Made by a program: the position numbers and the translations under genes. A stretch of DNA of 44,546 nucleotides, from positions 1 to 44,546 of the forward strand of contig NZ_FRDM01000031.1 in the NCBI RefSeq assembly GCF_900143215.1, read 5' to 3'. Shown here piece by piece: positions 32,393-40,840 of the stretch. How positions within the stretch are numbered: position 1 is the stretch's first letter; every line of letters begins with the position of its first letter. The notes under the pieces were generated by a model. That model had not been told where the DNA came from. It was given only the letters and a program-made list of their open reading frames with translations, and searched no databases. The DNA comes from Geodermatophilus obscurus. Its GTDB lineage: Bacteria > Actinomycetota > Actinomycetes > Mycobacteriales > Geodermatophilaceae.

Positions 32393-33223
32393 TCACGACG
32401 GGTCCGGCGGTCTCCGGGGTGGCAGCCAGTCGCGCAGCAACGCGAGGAAGTCCTCGGGGCGTTCCATCGAGGGCAGGTGAGCGGTGCCTGGCCAGTCGAC
32501 GCGCCGCACGCCGGCGATGCCGACAGCCAGGCGCCGTGCCGCGTCGTGGACCGCCTGGAGATCCAGGGCACCGACGAGGACCAGGGTGGGCACCTGGATC
32601 TCGGCGAGCCGGTCGAGCGCGGGCGGGTCGAGTTCGCGCTCCTCGACGTCGTCCCATCCGGCGGTCACCTCGAATGCGCGGCGCTGCATCCGTCGGACCA
32701 GGTCGCGCACAGTCGGGTCGACGTCGTCGGCGGTCCGCTGGGGACCTTCGACCCACCAGGCCAGGTTCGCCTCGACGGCGCTGTCCAGGTCGTCACGGGC
32801 CAGGGCGGCGCCCTCGGCCTCGGTGAACGCGCGCAGGTCCGGGGTCGCCTCGGCGATGAGCGAGCCACCCGGCGCGATGAGGAACAAGGAGGCCACCTGC
32901 GCGGGCTGGCTCAGAGTGACCTCGATGGCCACGCCGGCACTGAAGGAGGCACCGACCAGGTGGCAGCGGCCGATGCCGAGCTCGGCCAACGTGGCGACCA
33001 CGTCATCGACCGGGCAGAGCGCTCCACGTGGACGTCCTGCCGACTCGCCGAACCCGCGCAGGTCCAGTCTGACGACGTCGCGCTCGGTGGTGAGCGCCGG
33101 CCAGAGGGGCTCCCACATTCGGCGGTCGGCCACGCCGGCGTGGAGCAGGACGACGGGCAGGTCACCGCGGGGGCCTGCACGGTCGTAGGCGATGCCAGCG
33201 GAGGTGCGCGACGTCGTCGACAC
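32393..33223 (-). CDS. Alpha/beta-hydrolase-fold protein
   Basis: 276 residues. VVLLHAGVADRRMWEPLWPAL is the oxyanion-hole strand, LDLRGFGESAG the next strand, HLVGASFSAGVAIE the nucleophile elbow (G-x-S-x-G with Ser), and VLVGALDLQAV plus the AHLPSMERPEDF histidine complete the triad. It is probably an esterase, lactonase or related hydrolase; no substrate can be named. GTG 33223 (VSTTSRTSAGIAYDRAG) is preferred over a longer frame to 33319. Confidence 0.85.
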   Translation of the reverse strand: MSTTSRTSAGIAYDRAGPRGDLPVVLLHAGVADRRMWEPLWPALTTERDVVRLDLRGFGESAGRPRGALCPVDDVVATLAELGIGRCHLVGASFSAGVAIEVTLSQPAQVASLFLIAPGGSLIAEATPDLRAFTEAEGAALARDDLDSAVEANLAWWVEGPQRTADDVDPTVRDLVRRMQRRAFEVTAGWDDVEERELDPPALDRLAEIQVPTLVLVGALDLQAVHDAARRLAVGIAGVRRVDWPGTAHLPSMERPEDFLALLRDWLPPRRPPDPS

Positions 33224-33546
33224 GAAGGCGCCTCTCAGGATGTCGATGTGAGCCCGCAGCCTGCTCACGCCAGGCGACCGCGACAACCGGTATCTCCGAC
33301 GGGCAGCGGTGACGCCCACGGCTCGCCCGTTCCCGTCGGGGGATCCTTCTGCGCGACGCGCCTTGGTGGTCGGCCCAGCACTTCACCAGGGGCGGCCTAC
33401 GCATCCAGCCGGGGTGCGCGGCCAGCCGCGCGCGGCCGGTCGAGGGCGCGGCAGGCCGGGCGGTGCGGCGTACGGCGGGCGCATCGCACAGGTCGGGCCC
33501 GCCGTCCCCGCTGCCCCTGGACGAACGGCAGTCCGAGCGTCGCGAC

Positions 33547-34683
33547 TCAGCCGGTGACGAGGCGTTCGACTGCATCGGCCGCGTGGACGGGCCCGCCGGT
33601 GGTAAGCGCCTCGCCCTGCAGCGCCCGCACCCGGCCGGCGCAGGCGTGTGCGGCGGCGACGGCCGAGCGCAGCGCGCCCGGCTCGACGGCCTCCAGCCGG
33701 ACTCCCGCACCGATGCGCTCCAGGGTCTCGGCGTTGAGGAACTGGTCGACCGCCTGCGGGACGGCGACCGTCGGCACGCCGTACCAGAGGGCCTCCCCCG
33801 CGCCGCCCATCCCCGCGTGGGTGACGAACAGGTCGGCGTGCGCCAGGACGTCCAGCTGCGGCTGCACCCGCGCCACCACCGCTCCCCGCGGCAGCGGGCC
33901 GAGGGCGGCCGGGTCGACCTTGCCGCTGGCGAGGACCACGCGGTGGTCCTCGCCGAGGACCTGCAGGCACAGTCGGTAGAGGTCAGGGCGGTCGGTGTAG
34001 GCCGTGCCCAGGCCGACGTAGACCAGCGGCCGGTCATCGCCGGGTGGTGGCGCCCAGCCGGTCAGCCGCGACGGGTCGGGGCACGGTCCAGCGAAGACGT
34101 AGCGGTCGGGGTCGACCCGGTCGGCGTGCGGCTGCAACACCCGCGGCACCAGGACGACGCACGCCGACGGCCGGCCCAGGAACGCCTCGCCGTCGTCGGT
34201 CACCCCGTGCGCGTCGAGCCATTCCCGCAGCGCCGCGGCGAACCGCCGCCCGCTGGGGCCGGCCGCCACCGTCGCCTCGTGCTCGGCCATGTCCTCCTCG
34301 TAGCCGTCCCAGGCGACGTACGCCGGGCTCAGCTGCACGGCGGGGACGTCCCAGCGCCGTGCGGCCACGCGGCCGGCGTAGCCGCCGATGTCGTAGAGCA
34401 CCGCATCGGGCCTCGCCTGCTCCTCCAGCAGCGGCAGCACCGCCGCCTGCTCGTCGAGGAACACGTGGCGTGCCTGCGCCACGTCCTGTGGCCAGTGCTC
34501 GTCCGCGGTGGGCAGGACCGAGCGGTGCGCAAGGACGTCGGCGCCCGTGGGCGCGACCAGCGGGGCGAGGCGCTCCCCGACGGCGTAGGTGACGCGGTGG
34601 CCGCGGCGGACGAGCTCGGCGATGACGGCGAGGCCGGGGTGTACGTGGCTTGGTGCGGTGGTACCGACCATCAGCAGGTTCAC
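33547..34683 (-). CDS. Macrolide-type UDP-glycosyltransferase (GT1/MGT family)
   Basis: 378-residue GT-B enzyme. The N-terminus NLLMVGTTAPSHVHPGLAVIAELVRRGHRV is the acceptor domain; the C-terminal UDP-sugar site has PLVYVGLGTAY, then VQPQLDVLAHADLFVTHAGM, GEALWYGVPTVAVP and QAVDQFLNAETLERIGAGVRL, the standard GT1 donor motif order. MGT-type members inactivate macrolides by 2'-O-glucosylation, others glycosylate flavonoids or polyketides. GTG 34683 has GAGGAAGGACTG upstream. With the DrrAB-like exporter 4 kb away, a drug-tolerance role is plausible but unproven. Confidence 0.85.
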   Translation of the reverse strand: MNLLMVGTTAPSHVHPGLAVIAELVRRGHRVTYAVGERLAPLVAPTGADVLAHRSVLPTADEHWPQDVAQARHVFLDEQAAVLPLLEEQARPDAVLYDIGGYAGRVAARRWDVPAVQLSPAYVAWDGYEEDMAEHEATVAAGPSGRRFAAALREWLDAHGVTDDGEAFLGRPSACVVLVPRVLQPHADRVDPDRYVFAGPCPDPSRLTGWAPPPGDDRPLVYVGLGTAYTDRPDLYRLCLQVLGEDHRVVLASGKVDPAALGPLPRGAVVARVQPQLDVLAHADLFVTHAGMGGAGEALWYGVPTVAVPQAVDQFLNAETLERIGAGVRLEAVEPGALRSAVAAAHACAGRVRALQGEALTTGGPVHAADAVERLVTG

Positions 34684-35115
34684 GGGGGCAGTCCTTCCTC
34701 GAGGGGGACGCGACGCCCGGACGGGCGGCGCGGGGCACGCGGGCGCACCCCGGGACGTCGAGCGCCGGGGGTGCGGCCTGGGCCGGCCCTAGAGGAAGAG
34801 GAGCTGCTGCACATGAGGAGCCTGACGCGTCGGGGCCGCGCCGATCAACGGGGTTTCAGCGACCTGCCGCCGCAGGGGCGGGAGGTTTCCTCGCGGCAAC
34901 GCCGGCACCCGCACCGAGGACGACCGTACCGCTCACCGATTCCCTTGCGCGGGACCCGCTGGAGCACCGATCGAGGACCGCGTCCGGCTGGCCGAAGCGG
35001 TTACGGCGATGGTCGAGCGGAACGGAGCAGCCAGCCATCGTCGTCCCGCAGGGATCCCCTGACGGCCACGAGATCCTTGCGTGGCCCGGGCCCGCGCCGA
35101 TCCGAGGTCGGGTAT
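34684..35115. other. Intergenic region with diverged repeat
   Basis: About 430 bases. I see no gene; 35000-35056 (TTACGGCGAT .. GTCCCGCAGGGATCCCC) is a degenerate third copy of the island repeat. Confidence 0.5.
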
Positions 35116-35679
35116 TCACCGCCTGGTCTCGTACCTGGTCAGGAGCACGCCGTCGGGAAACGTCCGGGTCTCCACCAGGTTCAGGTTCACCCAGTTGTCC
35201 AGGGCCGTGAAGAACGGCGTGCCACCGCCCACCAGGACCGGGTGGGTGACGATCGCGTACTCGTCGATCAGCCCGGCCCGCATGGCCGCCGCGGCGAGGG
35301 TGGCGCCGCCGACGTCCATGGGACCGCCATCCTCGGTCTTGAGCCGGGTGATCTCGGGAACAGCGTCGCCGGCGACCGGGCGGGCGTTCCAGTCGACCGC
35401 GCTGGTCGTCGAGGAGAACACCACCTTCGGCATGTCCCGCCAGCGGCGGGCGAACTCGATCTGCGCCGGTGTGGCGCCAGGCTGCTGGTCGGCGGTCGGC
35501 CAGTGGGAGCTCATCGTCTCCCACAGTTTGCGCCCGTACAGCGCCAGGCCCGTCGCCCCCACCCGGTCGGACCACCACTGGAACAGCTCGTCGCTCGGCA
35601 CGCTCCAGCCGAGGTCGTCGCCGGGCGCGGCGATGTAGCCGTCCAGGCTCAGGTTCATGCCGAAGGTCAGTTTCCGCAT
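35116..35679 (-). CDS. Dihydrofolate-reductase-fold protein (RibD C-terminal type)
   Basis: 187 residues. KLTFGMNLSLDGYIAAPGDDLGW is the first strand and substrate loop, LALYGRKLWETM the nucleotide-binding helix, and VGGATLAAAAMRAGLIDEYAIVTHPVLVGGGTPFF the C-terminal signature. These small reductases resemble the deaminase-reductase domain of RibD and bind NADPH; most in this group are not folate enzymes. ATG 35679 is used. Neighbours give no clue to substrate. Confidence 0.87.
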   Translation of the reverse strand: MRKLTFGMNLSLDGYIAAPGDDLGWSVPSDELFQWWSDRVGATGLALYGRKLWETMSSHWPTADQQPGATPAQIEFARRWRDMPKVVFSSTTSAVDWNARPVAGDAVPEITRLKTEDGGPMDVGGATLAAAAMRAGLIDEYAIVTHPVLVGGGTPFFTALDNWVNLNLVETRTFPDGVLLTRYETRR

Positions 35680-36007
35680 GGCGTAGCCTCCCGTGGGTCG
35701 GTATTCGGCGTACAGACCAACACGGCGCGGAAAATTTATCGGTCAGACCACACCGAGGGCCGGTTGACCACCGCGCCAAGCGGATGCTGCGTACCGAAGG
35801 GGACGACGACCGGCACAGCGCCCCGTAGGACGACCGGTAAGCGAACGGTCGGCGGCGATGCCCGGATTCGGCTGGTGACCAAGCTCGGGCGTCCTGCACG
35901 GGGATCCGCTTGCGGCGATTGCCGTGGTCGGCATGGAACGCATGGCCGTTGTCGCGGAGCCCGAGCCCGACGATGACAGTGGTGATCACGCTTGTGGAAG
36001 ATCCGGG
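35680..36007. other. Intergenic region, no gene recognised
   Basis: About 330 bases holding an unusually AT-rich patch (AAAATTTATC near 35730) that could be part of a promoter for the minus-strand gene at 35116-35679. No gene is supported. Confidence 0.45.
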
Positions 36008-36589
36008 TCAGCCTCCGACGGTACGGCAGATCCGAACGAAGAGGTCATGAAAGCCCGGGAAACCACCGAACAGGGCGCCGACCTCGAGAACCTTGATGCG
36101 CGCCATGGCATCCGGGAATGGGGGCTCGAAGGGCGGCAGACCGCTCAGAGCATTCGCAAAGGCCTCGTCGAAGCTGAGACTCCGAGAGAAGCCGGTTGCT
36201 TGCTCCGCGCCGGAAGGACACGGCAGGTCGGGGCTGCCGGCCACGGCAATTGCGAAGTCCTGCAGATCGTCGCCGCAATCCTTGATCTCGACGGCGTCCT
36301 GGCCGTCGGCGTGATGGACCGTCACGACCGGCTGGTCGGTGGGAAAGGGGACGACCTCCCCGTAACGGTAGGGCGTCATGACGTCGGGCCAGACTCCCGG
36401 GCGCTCCCGGCGGAGGAGGTTGAACTGGGGCGGAAATATCTTGAGCGGGCTCTGGACGATGTCCACGTCATAACCCGGTGAGGGCGAATCTCCCTCGGCG
36501 ACGATCAGGACGTACCGGTCCGCACGGAACGCCCGAATCACAGCCCGCTGTGCGAGCTTCCACTCAGTGTTGGTCAGGACTGTGGTCAT
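36008..36589 (-). CDS. Hypothetical protein
   Basis: 193 residues from ATG 36589, which has GGAGGAGAGG close upstream. Composition is ordinary for a soluble globular protein (MTTVLTNTEWKLAQRAVIRA at the start; later FSRSLSFDEAFANALSGLPPF). There is no signal peptide, membrane segment or motif that I recognise. It has lower third-position G+C than most of the window, consistent with acquisition on the island. Function unknown. Confidence 0.7.
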   Translation of the reverse strand: MTTVLTNTEWKLAQRAVIRAFRADRYVLIVAEGDSPSPGYDVDIVQSPLKIFPPQFNLLRRERPGVWPDVMTPYRYGEVVPFPTDQPVVTVHHADGQDAVEIKDCGDDLQDFAIAVAGSPDLPCPSGAEQATGFSRSLSFDEAFANALSGLPPFEPPFPDAMARIKVLEVGALFGGFPGFHDLFVRICRTVGG

Positions 36590-36907
36590 CGACCTCTCCT
36601 CCACGATGCTCGTCGCCCATGTCTGCAGCGGATCAACAGCGCAGTCAGCCGAAGGCAGCGGTGCGCGCACACCTTGGTCACCGGCATCGCCAGTCTGCGG
36701 TGACCGCATCACCGCAGCGTCTATCCCGCGTCACCGGGAACGGTCACTGTCCGGCTGACGCCGGATCGCGGCCGTCGATGCCCCACCGCCCGGGGGGCTG
36801 AACCGCTGCGGCGAGCCCGGAGACTCCAGTCCTCGGAGGAGGATGGAGTCGTGGCAGATCGCAGCGTCCGGTAGCCGCAGGAACTGCGGGAGCGGGCGGG
36901 CGTCCAG

Positions 36908-37625
36908 GTGTACCGGCTCACCCCGGCCGCGGTGCGGCGGTGGCACGCCGAGACGAGCGCAGCCACCGGTCCGACGGCGACCAGGCAGGCCTATGCCCTC
37001 CTCCACGCCATCCTGGCCACGGCCGCTGCTGGACGTCGGCCAGGTGCAGCACCTCTCCGCGCACATGCCCGAGAACCTCCGGGGCCTCGTCGACCTGGCC
37101 TTCTGGGCCCACCCGCGCCCCGGCGAGCTGCTGGCCCTCCGCATCGGCGACATCGATCTGGACGCCGGCACCGTGGCCGTGCAGCGGCAGGTCGTGGAGA
37201 CGGACGCGGGCCTCGTGGAGAGCCCACCGAGGGCGGGCAGCCGGCGCGTCGTCCACCTCCCGCCGCAGGGCGTCTCGGCACTGGCCCAACACCTCAAGAC
37301 CCGCTCCCCGGCGCTGCCGACCGCTCGGCTGCTCGTGCGGAGGGACGGGAGGGTCCTCCGCGCGCATCATGTCCACGCCACCTGGAGCACGGCCCGGCGA
37401 GCAGCCGACCTGCCCGGCGTCCATCTGCACGACCTGCGGCATGCCGGACTCACCGTGGCGGCGCAGAGCGGGGCGACCCTGGCCGAGGTCATGCGACGTG
37501 CCGGCCACTCGTCGTCCCGCGCGGCGATGATCTACCAGCACGCGGCCGAGCGACGCGACGCCGAGGTCGCGGCCCGCCTGGGGCGCCTCGCAGCGGGCAC
37601 GACCCCGAACCGTACGGGCACGTAG
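36908..37625 (+). pseudogene. Tyrosine-type integrase, decayed
   Basis: The core-binding domain appears in one frame (YRLTPAAVRRWHAETSAATG then ATRQAYALLHAILATA, 36908-37026) and then stops, and the catalytic domain resumes in another frame at PLLDVGQVQHLSAHMPENLR. About 28 residues that normally link them are missing, as is the N-terminal DNA-binding arm. The catalytic domain is otherwise complete: ARPGELLAL-type HPRPGELLALRIGD (Arg), HLHDLRHAG-type HLHDLRHAGLT (H-x2-R), AGHSS, and the IYQHA Tyr nucleophile. It points at and ends 78 bases from tRNA-Ser, so it is almost surely the island's own integrase. Stop is TAG. Confidence 0.82.
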
Positions 37626-37702
37626 CGGGCACGCGAGCGATCGGCGGCGCCGGGCGCCTCCCGCAGGAGCTCCTCGGGTAGCGCAAAACCCCTGGTCAGG
37701 AG

Positions 37703-37789
37703 CGGAGGGCGTGGGATTCGAACCCACGATGGGTGTTACCCCATAGCGGTTTTCAAGACCGCCGCCATCGGCCACTAGGCGAGCCCTCC
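37703..37789 (-). tRNA. tRNA-Ser (anticodon UGA)
   Basis: 87 bases. Acceptor stem GGAGGGC (37789-37783) pairs with GCCCTCC (37710-37704), with discriminator G and no encoded CCA. Anticodon TGA at 37756-37754 lies in a CUUGAAAA-type loop; a long variable arm (about 37724-37745) and TTCGAAT loop are typical of tRNA-Ser. It is intact and serves as the right end of the island. Confidence 0.93.
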
Positions 37790-37857
37790 TGGCGGGTCGA
37801 GGCTATCCCGTCGGGCCGCCACGCACGGCCCACACCCGCAGGGGCCTCGGCCCTTAG

Positions 37858-38097
37858 TCAGTCGCCGGGCTCCACCGGCTTGCCCGAGGTCGCGTCCTGC
37901 TCGCGGCGGAAGCGCAGCGACTCGACCAGCACGTAGCCGAACAGCACGCTCCAGGCGAAGTCGAGAAACGCCTGCGACCACAGGCCGTCGACGAGCTGCA
38001 CCACCAGCTGCACGAGGCAGTAGGCGAGTGCTCCGCCGGCGAGCACCTGCACGCCTCGGTTGCCGAACCAGGGCGGACGGAACGGGGTGGCGGCCAC
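37858..38097 (-). CDS. Small two-helix membrane protein
   Basis: 79 residues starting at GTG 38097 (VAATPFRPPWFGNRGVQ). Two hydrophobic stretches, VLAGGALAYCLVQLVVQLVDGL and AFLDFAWSVLFGYVLVESL, then a charged tail with RRE. No family recognised. Its 3' end lies 69 bases from the tRNA 5' end, so it is just outside the island. Confidence 0.65.
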   Translation of the reverse strand: MAATPFRPPWFGNRGVQVLAGGALAYCLVQLVVQLVDGLWSQAFLDFAWSVLFGYVLVESLRFRREQDATSGKPVEPGD

Positions 38098-38160
38098 GGC
38101 GCCACGCTAGCCGGGCACGCGGGACCGCCCGGCGGAGCCGTCCGCCTGCCGCGCTCCCCG

Positions 38161-38234
38161 TGTTGATCATGGGGTCGTTGCCGCACGCCTCGCCGGGTCG
38201 CGGCGGGTCCTCCTGCCACAACCCCATGATCGAC
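38161..38234. repeat. Palindromic intergenic element, copy 3 (diverged)
   Basis: Same plan as the elements at 4573 and 5678: TGTTGATCATGGGGTCGTTG on the left and ACAACCCCATGATCGAC on the right, with shared internal words (CCGCACGC, CGGGTC). The arms are imperfect here. It sits just downstream of the hypothetical gene at 38256. Confidence 0.72.
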
Positions 38235-38255
38235 CGCGGAAGGGTCGGCAGTTGA

Positions 38256-38888
38256 CTACTCGGGCAGCTCGCCCTCCCGGACCACGCAGGCGCCGCCGAG
38301 CGGCTCCACCGCGAAGCCACGCGCGGTCAGCACCTCGGCCAGCGCGCGGTTCATCACCTGCTGCACCAGCGCGTCGGCGGCGGCGCCGTGCAGCTGATCC
38401 CGGCTCATCCGGTCGTGCTGCCGCCAGCTGACGACGACGCCGTCCAGGGCCGCCTCGGGGGTCAGGCACACCCCGCCCAGCTCGCCGTCGGCATCGGAGG
38501 GGTCGTAGAGGAACAGCCCCGCCTCGGCCAGCACCGCGACCACCTCGACGACCAGGCCGGGCAGCGGGTGCTCGTCGTCCAGGTCGGCGTCCCACCCCTC
38601 GGGCAGCCGGTCCACCTGCTCGCCGAGGAAGGACCACCACGTGCGGTCCTGCGGTGAGGACCGGCGGCGCAGCAGGCCGTCGGCCCGCCGGACGCCGTAC
38701 ACCGGGTGCAGACCGGCCGGGGCGTCCTCGAGGTCGTCGAGGGCCCACACGGCCTCGTCGCGGTCACCGAAGGGACCGGCCAGGACGAACCCGGGGCCGT
38801 CCTCCTCGTCGACGACCAGCCACCAGCCCTGGCGGACGACGCCGCCCAGGACCACCTCGCTGAACCGGGTGCCCACGATGCTGCTCAC
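38256..38888 (-). CDS. Hypothetical acidic protein
   Basis: 210 residues from GTG 38888, with GGGGGAGG 11 bases upstream. Begins VSSIVGTRFSEVVLGGVVRQGWWLVVDEE and is rich in Asp/Glu throughout (WDADLDDEHPLPG), with no membrane segment. I do not recognise a domain. Ends with TAG, then runs into the palindromic repeat. Confidence 0.7.
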   Translation of the reverse strand: MSSIVGTRFSEVVLGGVVRQGWWLVVDEEDGPGFVLAGPFGDRDEAVWALDDLEDAPAGLHPVYGVRRADGLLRRRSSPQDRTWWSFLGEQVDRLPEGWDADLDDEHPLPGLVVEVVAVLAEAGLFLYDPSDADGELGGVCLTPEAALDGVVVSWRQHDRMSRDQLHGAAADALVQQVMNRALAEVLTARGFAVEPLGGACVVREGELPE

Positions 38889-39181
38889 CGGCGACCAAAC
38901 CTCCCCCGACAACGGGCCGTCACCGGGGAAGGGCGACAGGTTCCCGTGCGCCGTCGGCGTGCCGGCGGCGTGCGAGAACGATAGGTGTCGCAGCCCGCTT
39001 CTCCGGGACGCGCGCGACGTGCCCTCGCGTCCGCGACGCCGAATCGTTGCCATTCGCCCCAACGGCCACGGTGACCCGCCGCAGCGCGCACCCACATGTC
39101 GACCGTTCCGCCGCCCGGCGAGCGTGCCGGCGCCCCCGGACGGGTCGATCACCTCGGGAGGACGACGCGCGCCCCGGCGTG

Positions 39182-39889
39182 TCAGACCGCGACGGCGGTG
39201 ACGAACGTGCAGATCCCCTCGCCGTGCTGCGCGCGCCGTCGCAGCCCGAGGAGCGCGAGCAGGGCCATCTCGACGCGGTAGGCCGCGCGGGTCAGGCCGG
39301 TGTAGAAGGTGTCGCCACCGCGCGTGACCTGGATGTCGTCGAAGCCGGCCAGCCGGACGTGCTCGGTGAGCATCCAGTCCGGGAGGATCGTGATGTGCCC
39401 GGGCTCGTGGTAGTGCCGGGGGCCGAAGATGAACGGCGCGCCGCGGAGGAACATCTTCAGCCGCGAGTGCGGGTGGGTGACGTTCGGCGTGCTGACCAGC
39501 AGCTTGTCCCCCGGCCGCAGCAGCGAGCGGATCGAGCGGAGCACCTGCCGCGGGTTCTCCACGTGCTCCAGCGTCTCGACGCACACCACCATGTCGAACG
39601 GGCCCTGGGTCTCGTCGGTCCACTGCGGGTCGTCGAGGTCCAGCCGGTGGATCCAGTCGTGCGGCGGGTCCAGGTCGGTGGGGACGACGTCGAGGCCGGC
39701 GTCGCGCAGCCGCAGCGCCAGGGCACCGCAGCCGGCGCCGACCTCCAGCACCCGCCCGCCGTGCGGCAGCGCCGCCCGCACCAGCTCCACGGCGTACTCG
39801 TGCACACCCGGCGCGGCGTGGACGCTGTGACCCTTGTAGAACCCGTGAGCCGCCGTCCGGCGACCGCTCCTCTGCTCGACACCCGCCAT
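39182..39889 (-). CDS. SAM-dependent methyltransferase (class I)
   Basis: 235 residues. SAM-binding motif I is GRVLEVGAGCGALALRLRDAG, followed by VVPTDLDPP (acidic motif II) and FDMVVCVETLEHVENPRQVL, the hallmark of UbiE/UbiG-like small-molecule methyltransferases. The C-terminus has FIFGPRHYHEPGHITILPDW, typical of the DREV-like/class of predicted methyltransferases acting on lipids or quinones. ATG 39889 is chosen. Substrate not known. Confidence 0.85.
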   Translation of the reverse strand: MAGVEQRSGRRTAAHGFYKGHSVHAAPGVHEYAVELVRAALPHGGRVLEVGAGCGALALRLRDAGLDVVPTDLDPPHDWIHRLDLDDPQWTDETQGPFDMVVCVETLEHVENPRQVLRSIRSLLRPGDKLLVSTPNVTHPHSRLKMFLRGAPFIFGPRHYHEPGHITILPDWMLTEHVRLAGFDDIQVTRGGDTFYTGLTRAAYRVEMALLALLGLRRRAQHGEGICTFVTAVAV

Positions 39890-39965
39890 CGGGCCACCCT
39901 GGCACACCGGCCCGCCCGGTGACCGGGCCGATCGGCGGGTGGGCGGCCGCGACCGCTCACCCGAC

Positions 39966-40826
39966 CTACAAGGCGACCTCGGCGAGCATCTCCACCTGCG
40001 CCGGATCGGACACCGTGGGGTCGAGGATCAGCTCGTCCACCCCGATCTCGGCGAAGGCGGCGATGACCTCCTTGATCGCCTGCGGAGAGCGGTGCGCGCT
40101 CCCGGCGATGTACTCGGCCGCCTCCCTGCCCATCGGCTCGTAGTAGTCCAGCAGGTAGGCGCGGGACTGCTCCTCCGTGTCGCCGAGGGCGAAGTAGTTG
40201 AGCGCGGCGATGCGCGGGGAGCCCTCACGACCGGCCTCCGCCCAGGCGGCGCGGACCCGCTCGACGAACGGCGCGGTCGCCTCCGGCGGTAGGCCACCCG
40301 CCGTCCAGCCGATGCCGTGCTCCACCGTCCGCCGGATCGCCGCGTCGGTGTTGCCGCCGACGAGCACGGGGACCCCCGGGGAACCGGTCTCGGGCGTCGC
40401 CGAGCGGGTCCCCTCGACGAGCGGCTCCCCCGCCCAGGCCCGCCGCAGATCGGCCAGCTGCTGGTCGAACAGCCGGCCGCGCCCGGCGAAGTCGCGTCCG
40501 GTCAGCGTGTAGTCGGCCTCCCGCCACCCGACCCCGAGGCCCAGCGTGAGCCGGCCGCCGGTGAGCTCCTGCACGGTGGCGGCCTGCTTGGCCAGCTCGG
40601 CGGTGCTGCGCGCCGGCGCGATCAGCACGTTCGGCAGGAAGCGGATGCGCTCGGTCACCGCGCCGGCGGCGGCGAACACGGTCAGCTCCTCGTAGGACGG
40701 GTAGGAGACCGCGCCGATCGAGGCCAGGGTGGAGAAGCCGGCCGCGTCCGCCCGTCTCGCCCACTCGAGCAGCTGGGCACCCGTGGTGCCCCGGACGCTG
40801 TTCGGGATGCCGATGCCGATCTCCAT
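39966..40826 (-). CDS. LLM-class flavin-dependent oxidoreductase
   Basis: 286-residue TIM-barrel oxidoreductase of the luciferase-like family that uses F420 or FMN. EIGIGIPNSVRGTTGAQLLEW and DAAGFSTLASIGAVSYPS start it; RIRFLPNVLIAPARSTAELAKQAATVQELTGGRLTLGLGVGWREADY is the coenzyme-binding core, and PVLVGGNTDAAIRR follows. ATG 40826 has GGAGAGGACC upstream. It is only 14 bases from an F420-type partner, so a shared redox role is likely. The stop is TAG. Confidence 0.88.
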   Translation of the reverse strand: MEIGIGIPNSVRGTTGAQLLEWARRADAAGFSTLASIGAVSYPSYEELTVFAAAGAVTERIRFLPNVLIAPARSTAELAKQAATVQELTGGRLTLGLGVGWREADYTLTGRDFAGRGRLFDQQLADLRRAWAGEPLVEGTRSATPETGSPGVPVLVGGNTDAAIRRTVEHGIGWTAGGLPPEATAPFVERVRAAWAEAGREGSPRIAALNYFALGDTEEQSRAYLLDYYEPMGREAAEYIAGSAHRSPQAIKEVIAAFAEIGVDELILDPTVSDPAQVEMLAEVAL

Positions 40827-40840
40827 GCCGGGTCCTCTCC

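Larger units (their letters stand above)
21291..37726. mobile_element. Genomic island integrated at tRNA-Ser(UGA), ~16.4 kb
   Basis: A perfect 25-bp direct repeat, the T-arm and acceptor 3' end of tRNA-Ser, lies at 21291-21315 and 37702-37726. The right copy belongs to an intact tRNA-Ser gene, the left copy has no tRNA body. A decayed tyrosine integrase lies 78 bases from the intact tRNA. This is the standard footprint of tRNA-targeted integration. The interval holds transport, drug-efflux and detoxification cargo, IS debris and unusually long non-coding stretches, unlike the compact flanks. Mobility is probably lost because the integrase is broken. Confidence 0.85.
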
